Origin: Bacteroidales bacterium
Lineage (GTDB): Bacteria > Bacteroidota > Bacteroidia > Bacteroidales > UBA3824
Assembly (NCBI GenBank): GCA_017645985.1
Contig: JAGCNK010000222.1
Coordinates: 1-5,550 of the forward strand
Direction: 5' to 3'
Length of the DNA stretch: 5,550 nt
In this document: in pieces, positions 1 to 3,818 of the stretch
Layout of the letters: each line of letters begins with the position of its first letter
How positions within the stretch are numbered: position 1 is the first letter of the stretch
The notes under the pieces: generated by a model
Databases searched by the model: none
Seen by the model: the letters and a program-made list of their open reading frames with translations, nothing else
Told to the model about the DNA's origin: nothing
Position numbers and translations under genes: made by a program

Positions 1-861
1 AGTTTTGGGGTCGGTCCAGTTCATCGGGAATACGGGGAAACCAAGGCGGTCGCCGTCACGTTTGCTGAGTTTGCCTTTGCCGTCGGGTTTGAGGATGAGG
101 GGCAGGTGGGCGAACTGAGGCATTGTATCCTGCCAGCCGAATGCACGGTAGAGCAGGAAGTGAAGCGGAAGGCTCGGCAGCCACTCTTCGCCGCGGATCA
201 CGTGCGAAATCTTCATCAGATGGTCGTCAACGATGTTGGCAAGGTGGTATGTGGGCATTCCGTCTGATTTAAACAGAACTTTGTCGTCTAATATAGAAGT
301 GTCGGCATTGATTTCGCCGCGGATAATGTCGTGAAGAACGAGTTTTTCGTTTTCGGGCATTTTGAACCTTACAACGTACTGTGCGCCGCTGTCTAAGAGA
401 GCCTTCACCTCGTCGGCGGGCATTGTGAGGCTGTTTTTCATAGTCATACGTGTGGCAGGGCCGTAGCTCTGTACCGATGCTTTTTCGGCTTCGAGCTTCT
501 TGCGCATGGCTTCGAGTTCCTCGGGAGTGTCGAAAGCGTAGTATGCGTTGCCGCTGTCTACCAGCTGCATAGCGTATTGACGGTAGAGGTGCTTGCGGTC
601 GCTCTGACGGTATGGGCCGTATTCGCCGCCCTTGATGTCGCTCTCGTCAACATCGAGACCTATCCATTCCAACGATTTTACAATATATTCCTCAGCACCT
701 GGCACAAAGCGTGTTTGGTCGGTGTCTTCGATTCGGAGAATAAATTTGCCGTTGTGCTTGCGGGCAAATAGATAGTTGAAAAGTGCGGTGCGTACGCCGC
801 CGAGATGCAGTCCTCCTGTTGGACTTGGCGCAAATCTCACTCTTACTTCTTGGTTTTCCAT
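1..861 (-). CDS. gltX: Glutamyl-tRNA synthetase, N-terminal part (cut by window start)
   Basis: Class I aminoacyl-tRNA synthetase that charges tRNA-Glu with glutamate in the cytoplasm. Seen: 287 codons read without a stop from the ATG at 861 to the window edge. The N-terminus RFAPSPTGGLHLGG carries the class I HIGH signature as HLGG (residues 19-22), followed by RIEDTDQTR, the glutamate-binding region VIRGEEWLPS, and the KMSKS-loop equivalent KLSKR (264-268), followed by DGDRLGFPVFP, which is typical of GluRS rather than GlnRS. The remaining anticodon-binding domain (family total is about 470-510 residues) lies beyond the window. The start lies 2 nt after the stop of the upstream kdsB-like gene, so the two are almost certainly cotranscribed, and no separate promoter is visible. 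Because a true GlnRS is also present (3819 onwards), this enzyme is probably a discriminating GluRS; that is an inference. Confidence 0.97.
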   Translation of the reverse strand, partial: MENQEVRVRFAPSPTGGLHLGGVRTALFNYLFARKHNGKFILRIEDTDQTRFVPGAEEYIVKSLEWIGLDVDESDIKGGEYGPYRQSDRKHLYRQYAMQLVDSGNAYYAFDTPEELEAMRKKLEAEKASVQSYGPATRMTMKNSLTMPADEVKALLDSGAQYVVRFKMPENEKLVLHDIIRGEINADTSILDDKVLFKSDGMPTYHLANIVDDHLMKISHVIRGEEWLPSLPLHFLLYRAFGWQDTMPQFAHLPLILKPDGKGKLSKRDGDRLGFPVFPMNWTDPKT

Positions 862-863
862 TA

Positions 864-1664
864 TTATTTCTTGAGATATTTTGTTACAAGATAATCGTCC
901 TTCATCAGTCTCTTCACGCGCTCGAGCTCTTCGGGAGTGTTAACCGAGTAAGTTACCTCGTCGGTCATGCTCATGCGGATAAGGTATCCAGATTCGAGAA
1001 CGCGCAGAAGGTCGATGCACTCGGTGATTTCGAGCGGCGACGGAGCTTGCGAGTTGAACTCCTCGATAAAGTCTCTGCGGAACACGTCGATACCCAGCAG
1101 CTTGAGTCTCGGGCAGGCGTTTGTGCCTCTTACAGCCGACGGAATGGGCTCGCGCGAGAAGTAGAGGGCGTTGTTGTTGGCGTCTACCACCACTTTGATT
1201 TCGTTGGGGTCGCGGAAAATCTCGTCGGTAGTGATCTCTGCCATGAGCGAAGCCACTTGGAGTTCGGGTTCCAAAATCATAGGGCTGATGGCGCATCCCA
1301 CGTGGTTCGACGTTACCATAGGCTCGTCGCACTGGATAAGCACCACGATGTCGTATCTGATTTTTTCGATCTGCTCTATGGCTTTTACTGCCTCTACCAC
1401 ACGGTCGATGGCTCCGATATTGCTCTCTTTGGTCTTGATGCAGTTGCCGCCTATTGATGTGATATAGTCGATAATTTCTTGGTCGTCGGTGGCCACATAT
1501 ACGTCGGCGAAGTCTTCGCAGAGCATCATTCGGTTGTATACGTGTCCGATCATGGGCATTCCGTTGATGTCGGCCATAGGCTTGCCGGGGAATTTCTTAG
1601 AGCCCATACGAGCGGGGATTATACCTATTATATTTAATTCTTCGGTGTTCATTGTATGTTGCAT
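864..1664 (-). CDS. kdsB: KdsB-like 3-deoxy-manno-octulosonate (or related sugar acid) cytidylyltransferase
   Basis: Nucleotidyltransferase of the CMP-Kdo synthetase family. These cytoplasmic enzymes join CTP and a 3-deoxy-ulosonic acid to give a CMP-sugar for LPS core or capsule. Seen: IPARMGSKKFPGKP (residues 16-29, nucleotide-binding loop), VATDDQE, QCDEPMV (111-117), YFSREPIP (168-175), APSPLE (206-211) and a C-terminal VNTPEELERVKRLM, all in canonical order. Length is 266, slightly above the usual 245-255. Two core motifs deviate: family SGTD/ER is IGAIDR (83-88), and QGDEP is QCDEP. This suggests a paralogue with altered sugar specificity, so the gene symbol is provisional. An alternative start at 1652 (MNTEELN...) would remove four residues and give a leader of about 20 nt from the promoter at 1679-1709; the 1664 start leaves only about 8-10 nt. 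First gene of a unit with gltX. Confidence 0.88.
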   Translation of the reverse strand: MQHTMNTEELNIIGIIPARMGSKKFPGKPMADINGMPMIGHVYNRMMLCEDFADVYVATDDQEIIDYITSIGGNCIKTKESNIGAIDRVVEAVKAIEQIEKIRYDIVVLIQCDEPMVTSNHVGCAISPMILEPELQVASLMAEITTDEIFRDPNEIKVVVDANNNALYFSREPIPSAVRGTNACPRLKLLGIDVFRRDFIEEFNSQAPSPLEITECIDLLRVLESGYLIRMSMTDEVTYSVNTPEELERVKRLMKDDYLVTKYLKK

Positions 1665-1678
1665 TTAATAATTTTGCT

Positions 1679-1709
1679 CAAAGTTAGATTTTTTTGTTGA
1701 AAGAACAAA
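1679..1709 (-). promoter_or_regulatory. Bacteroidetes-type promoter of the kdsB-like/gltX unit
   Basis: On the minus strand, TTTG (1709-1706) is followed after exactly 19 nt by TAACTTTG (1686-1679). This matches the Bacteroidetes sigma-ABfr consensus TTTG-N19-21-TAnnTTTG. The expected transcription start is near 1672-1674, just ahead of the kdsB-like start codons. It lies downstream of the tRNA-Cys terminator, so the unit has its own promoter. Confidence 0.75.
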
Positions 1710-1735
1710 AACGTATTGATTTTTTTGATTCTCGG

Positions 1736-1766
1736 GCAAAAAAAAAGTCTGTTTTTTCAACAGACT
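1736..1766 (-). terminator. Intrinsic terminator of tRNA-Cys
   Basis: A perfect 8-bp inverted repeat (agtctgtt at 1746-1753 with aacagact at 1759-1766, 5-nt loop) is followed on the minus strand by a run of eight T (plus-strand A at 1738-1745). It lies about 20 nt past the 3' end of tRNA-Cys and before the kdsB promoter, so it should end the tRNA transcript. Confidence 0.85.
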
Positions 1767-1786
1767 GATAAATTGATAAAGTTTTG

Positions 1787-1857
1787 AGGTCGATAGCGGA
1801 GTCGAACCGCTCTAGACGGTTTTGCAGACCGTTGCCTAACCGCTTGGCTAACCGACC
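1787..1857 (-). tRNA. tRNA-Cys (anticodon GCA)
   Basis: Cloverleaf folded by eye on the minus strand. The 7-bp acceptor stem is GGTCGGT/ATCGACC (one G-T pair). The D stem is GCC/GGC. The anticodon stem ACGGT/ACCGT encloses the loop CTGCAAA, with anticodon GCA. The T stem is AGCGG/CCGCT with loop TTCGACT. The discriminator is T73, the identity base of tRNA-Cys. CCA is not encoded (the genome reads TCA after the acceptor stem), so the CCA-adding enzyme must supply it. It appears to be a single-gene transcript with its own promoter and terminator. Confidence 0.97.
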
Positions 1858-1873
1858 TTGTGGTTTTGCGGTG

Positions 1874-1881
1874 CAAATATA
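1874..1881 (-). promoter_or_regulatory. -7 promoter element for tRNA-Cys
   Basis: TATATTTG on the minus strand matches TAnnTTTG and lies 16 nt upstream of the mature tRNA 5' end. At the expected -33 position there is only a T-rich run (TTTT instead of TTTG), so the upstream box is degenerate. Confidence 0.6.
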
Positions 1882-1942
1882 TGGCGATAATTTGAGATAA
1901 AAAAATTTTTTTGATAAAAAAATCAAAAATTATAAAAACCCC

Positions 1943-1970
1943 TTTTAACGCCGTCGTGGCGTGATATTTG
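1943..1970 (+). promoter_or_regulatory. Possible promoter of the ADP-ribosylglycohydrolase-like gene
   Basis: GATATTTG (1963-1970) matches the TAnnTTTG -7 element except at the first T. It is about 30 nt before the start codon at 2000. The -33 candidate (TTTT at 1943-1946) is imperfect and too closely spaced. Diverges from the tRNA-Cys promoter. Confidence 0.4.
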
Positions 1971-1999
1971 CTTGTTATTCCTTCTAAAAAAATAATGCA

Positions 2000-2863
2000 A
2001 TGTCAGTTATAGACGGTATAAAAAGTATATTTGCGCCATCGCAATCCAAGTGCGTGGTCACGCTGTCGCACTCCGTCGGCCTGTTTGAAGGAGGCTCGGT
2101 GGGCGAGGCACTCGGTATGCCGGTAAAAGACCGCACCGCCGAGCAGTTGCACCGCAGTCCCGTTACCGATATGCTCGGATTCGGCGACTATCAGACTCCC
2201 GGAGGCACTCTGTCGGTTTGTTCGTCGTCGTCGTGCGGATTTGCCACCTTTATGAGCGACAACGAGGTGCAGGGTTTCGCTCCACAGCGTTTTCTCGCCT
2301 TGTGCAACAGCTGGTATTTATATAAGGTGAAAGACGAGGAAGCTCCTCTGCGGCTTTTGCTGCCGGCTGCCGTGGTGGCTGGATGCCTTTTTTCGGCTCT
2401 CCCGCGCATCAATGTCAGAGACGCGCTGCCATCTATGCCCGACCTTGTGTGCGACAGCTGCATATCTTCGGCGTCGCTGTTCTTTGGAGTTTCAAAATAT
2501 ATCTCGGCGGGATTTTCGCCCAAGGAGGCTGTGAAAAAAGCCTCTGATCTGTCGTCGAAGATATGCTCTGAAATTGGTTTGGTGGTAAATCACACTGGCA
2601 TTACCACAAGTTTCAAGAATATACTCAACTCGTGTTTCGACTCTGCCGAGGGGGAATTCAGCGCTATGGTTCTCGGTGCGGTAAATTCAGGCGTCTTTCC
2701 CGACCTTTCGGGCTACCTTGTAGGTGCGCTCGCAGGCTTGAGCTGTGCGTCAGACGGCATACCGTCGGCTTGGAAAAGTTCGGTTTCGGGCATCGATGCT
2801 GTACGCCGATCGGGCGAAATAGTCAACACTCTCATATCGCACGCCCTCGCCAATAAGGTATAA
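2000..2863 (+). CDS. ADP-ribosylglycohydrolase-fold protein, probably catalytically inactive
   Basis: Intact 287-residue ORF with no signal peptide or obvious membrane segment, so probably cytoplasmic. I place it in the ADP-ribosylglycohydrolase (ARH/DraG) family, whose active members remove ADP-ribose from proteins using two Mg2+ ions. Seen, in family order: GGSVGEALGMP (31-41) for the usual GDALGxP; PGGTLSVCSSSS (67-78) where the family has PpGTwSDDtSl; a Cys/Ser-rich helical middle with a G-S-K-A-like segment FSPKEAVKKAS (172-182); and NSGVFPDLSGYLVGALAG (228-245), which aligns without gaps to the C-terminal NlGGDTDTvaAiaGAlaG, then GIPSAW (253-258) for the usual IPxxW. The metal ligands are mostly gone: Asp to Glu at 35, the Asp-Asp pair absent at 72-75, and the first Asp of GDTDT replaced by Phe232; only Asp234 remains. 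Ten cysteines are unusual for a cytoplasmic protein. An ADP-ribose-binding or scaffolding pseudoenzyme is possible; its role is unknown. ATG at 2000 is the first in-frame start, with no Shine-Dalgarno, as is normal here. Confidence 0.7.
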   Translation: MSVIDGIKSIFAPSQSKCVVTLSHSVGLFEGGSVGEALGMPVKDRTAEQLHRSPVTDMLGFGDYQTPGGTLSVCSSSSCGFATFMSDNEVQGFAPQRFLALCNSWYLYKVKDEEAPLRLLLPAAVVAGCLFSALPRINVRDALPSMPDLVCDSCISSASLFFGVSKYISAGFSPKEAVKKASDLSSKICSEIGLVVNHTGITTSFKNILNSCFDSAEGEFSAMVLGAVNSGVFPDLSGYLVGALAGLSCASDGIPSAWKSSVSGIDAVRRSGEIVNTLISHALANKV

Positions 2864-3127
2864 CCATCTCAAGAGAGGGTAGGAGAGGGGAATAAACTTT
2901 ACAGTAATAAAAGAAAACAGTATATTTCTATAAATGTAAATTACATTGTGAAGAATTATAAAAATTTTTCCTTTGTAATTTACTGAAAAATATACGTATA
3001 CAATTTTATTTATATCAAATAATATGATATTTATATATTTGTTATAATCGAAATGATTATATCTATATATTAATTTTCAAGTTTTTTAAACTTTTTTTAA
3101 AAAAATATAAAATAAGTTCAAAAAATA
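2864..3127. other. AT-rich gene-free intergenic region
   Basis: No credible coding sequence on either strand. It opens with a purine-rich run (2871-2892), then becomes almost entirely A/T. It holds a 10-bp inverted repeat (gtaaattaca 2936-2945 with tgtaatttac 2974-2983), a 10-bp palindrome tatacgtata (2991-3000), a short hairpin (tataatc/gattata, 3043-3061), and a T7A7 tract (3092-3105). A lone TATATTTG at 3034-3041 lacks a -33 partner. No convincing rho-independent terminator for the preceding gene is visible. The A/T tracts suggest bent DNA or an UP-like region ahead of the promoter at 3128. Confidence 0.6.
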
Positions 3128-3159
3128 TTTGGAAATATGTTTTTTGTTGTTTATATTTG
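3128..3159 (+). promoter_or_regulatory. Consensus Bacteroidetes promoter of the putative structured RNA
   Basis: TTTG (3128-3131), a 20-nt spacer, then TATATTTG (3152-3159): a full match to TTTG-N19-21-TAnnTTTG. The expected transcription start is about 3165-3167. A strong promoter here, with no protein gene downstream on this strand until 3819, is the main argument for an RNA gene. Confidence 0.78.
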
Positions 3160-3165
3160 CAGTGT

Positions 3166-3395
3166 CGCAAATGAGAAAAAGAGATTTTTCGAACTGCGCG
3201 GCGAAGAAGACGGTGCCGCCTGAAAGCGTAAGTCCGGACTCAGTGAATTGATTTATTAAACGTGTTTGACAGTCCGGTGCGAGTAGGGTGGCGGAGTTTT
3301 CTGCCGAGAAATAAAAATTTAAAGCAAAGGTTTAGATACCTGCTTGAAAAAATTGACTGACAGAAGGATGGATTATGCACCTATAGTTATCCTTC
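3166..3395 (+). ncRNA. Putative structured small RNA, family not identified
   Basis: A GC-rich island (about 3191-3310) inside very AT-rich DNA starts a few bases after a perfect promoter. Hairpins found by eye: gaaaaa-GAGA-tttttc (3175-3190, tetraloop); gcggc/gccgc (3198-3202 with 3215-3219); ccggact/agtccgg (3234-3240 with 3271-3277); ggcgga/tctgcc (3290-3295 with 3300-3305, one G-U); aagca-ggt/acc-tgctt with a 2-nt bulge (3322-3345); gaaggat/atccttc (3363-3369 with 3389-3395). There is an alternative long-range pairing, ccgcc (3216-3220) with ggcgg (3290-3294). The 3' end is uncertain: the last hairpin lacks a T tract and overlaps the folB stop codon. Motifs reminiscent of RNase P RNA occur (AAGTCC at 3229-3234; ACAGAA-N4-GGNTTA at 3360-3375), but the length (about 230 nt) and missing core argue against a standard rnpB. 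A 26-codon ORF (3171-3251) lies inside and could instead make this a leader or small mRNA. Confidence 0.55.
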
Positions 3396-3398
3396 AAT
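3347..3398 (-). terminator. Possible imperfect terminator of folB
   Basis: On the minus strand, attgaaggat (3398-3389) can pair with atccttc (3369-3363) and, after a 7-nt bulge, with caat (3355-3352); a run of T follows immediately (plus-strand A at 3347-3351). The stem is interrupted and starts inside the last codons of folB, so this is weak. The same bases form the last hairpin of the converging RNA, so the element may serve both strands. Confidence 0.3.
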
Positions 3399-3737
3399 AG
3401 AAATCCCGCTGTAAGCCACGGGTCCGCCCACAGGAGGATTGTGTTTGAAAATTTCCAATTTGATACGTCCGATGTGCGGAATTTCGAGCTTGATGCGCTG
3501 CAAAATACGGTGGGCTGCGTTTTCGATGAGGCAGGCGGGCTGCGACATCTCTTCCTTGATGAGGTTGTAGACGGCGCAATAGTCTACCGCGTCGTTGAGA
3601 TCGTCGGATATGCCGGGGTGGATGACGTCGGCTTCGAACGAAATGTTCACGCTGAAATCGTTGCCCTGAGTTCTTTCTTGTTCCAAAACGCCTATCGGCG
3701 AATGAAAACGCATGTCATGTAGTATAATTCTGCCCAT
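3387..3737 (-). CDS. folB: Dihydroneopterin aldolase
   Basis: Cytoplasmic enzyme of tetrahydrofolate synthesis. It splits 7,8-dihydroneopterin into 6-hydroxymethyl-7,8-dihydropterin and glycolaldehyde. Seen: 116 residues, close to the family's roughly 120. The start IILHDMRFHSPIGVLEQER has the conserved GVxxxE with Glu21. DLNDAVDYCAVYNLI (46-60) contains the active-site Tyr53, LIENAAHRIL (70-79) the pterin-anchoring Glu72, and the C-terminal IFKHNPPVGG (96-105) the catalytic Lys98 in the family K-x-N-P-P motif. All key residues are present, so it should be active. Single gene, divergent from glnS, with a TATATTTG element 20 nt upstream. No other folate genes are in the window. Its 3' end converges on the putative RNA at 3166-3395 with a few bases of overlap. 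Confidence 0.95.
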   Translation of the reverse strand: MGRIILHDMRFHSPIGVLEQERTQGNDFSVNISFEADVIHPGISDDLNDAVDYCAVYNLIKEEMSQPACLIENAAHRILQRIKLEIPHIGRIKLEIFKHNPPVGGPVAYSGISIEG

Positions 3738-3756
3738 TTTACGTAAAATTACTCCG

Positions 3757-3764
3757 CAAATATA
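3757..3764 (-). promoter_or_regulatory. -7 promoter element of folB
   Basis: TATATTTG on the minus strand, 19 nt upstream of the folB ATG; transcription would start near 3751. No TTTG -33 box is evident at the right distance. Confidence 0.6.
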
Positions 3765-3785
3765 AAAACAATCATTAGTTTTATA

Positions 3786-3793
3786 TATATTTG
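3786..3793 (+). promoter_or_regulatory. -7 promoter element of glnS
   Basis: TATATTTG, 25 nt upstream of the glnS ATG at 3819; expected start of transcription is about 3800. It lies 21 bp from the oppositely oriented folB element, a compact divergent pair. No good -33 TTTG is visible. Confidence 0.6.
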
Positions 3794-3818
3794 CGCTCTA
3801 TTTTATTTGATTAAAGTT

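Noticed and set aside
783..1457. 224-codon plus-strand frame opposite gltX and the kdsB-like gene
   Set aside because: Antisense shadow of two genes with full family motifs; no recognisable domain and no promoter.
1684..1926. 80-codon minus-strand frame across the tRNA-Cys region
   Set aside because: It spans the tRNA, its terminator and its promoter, and the translation is low-complexity; not a gene.
2871..2892. Purine-rich run with an imperfect repeat of gagaggg after the ARH-like stop codon
   Set aside because: Only about 20 bp, with no stable hairpin or T tract; not supportable as a terminator or repeat element.
3034..3041. Additional TATATTTG box in the AT-rich region
   Set aside because: No TTTG at -33 and expected by chance in such AT-rich DNA; the complete promoter at 3128-3159 explains transcription better.
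3079..3098. aagttt-ttt-aaactt hairpin followed by T run, resembling a terminator
   Set aside because: The stem is almost purely A-T with a 3-nt loop, too weak to terminate, and no gene lies close upstream.
3226..3305. Cobalamin-riboswitch-like wording (agtccggtgcgag)
   Set aside because: The B12-box and other conserved cobalamin blocks are absent, and no B12-related gene is downstream on that strand.
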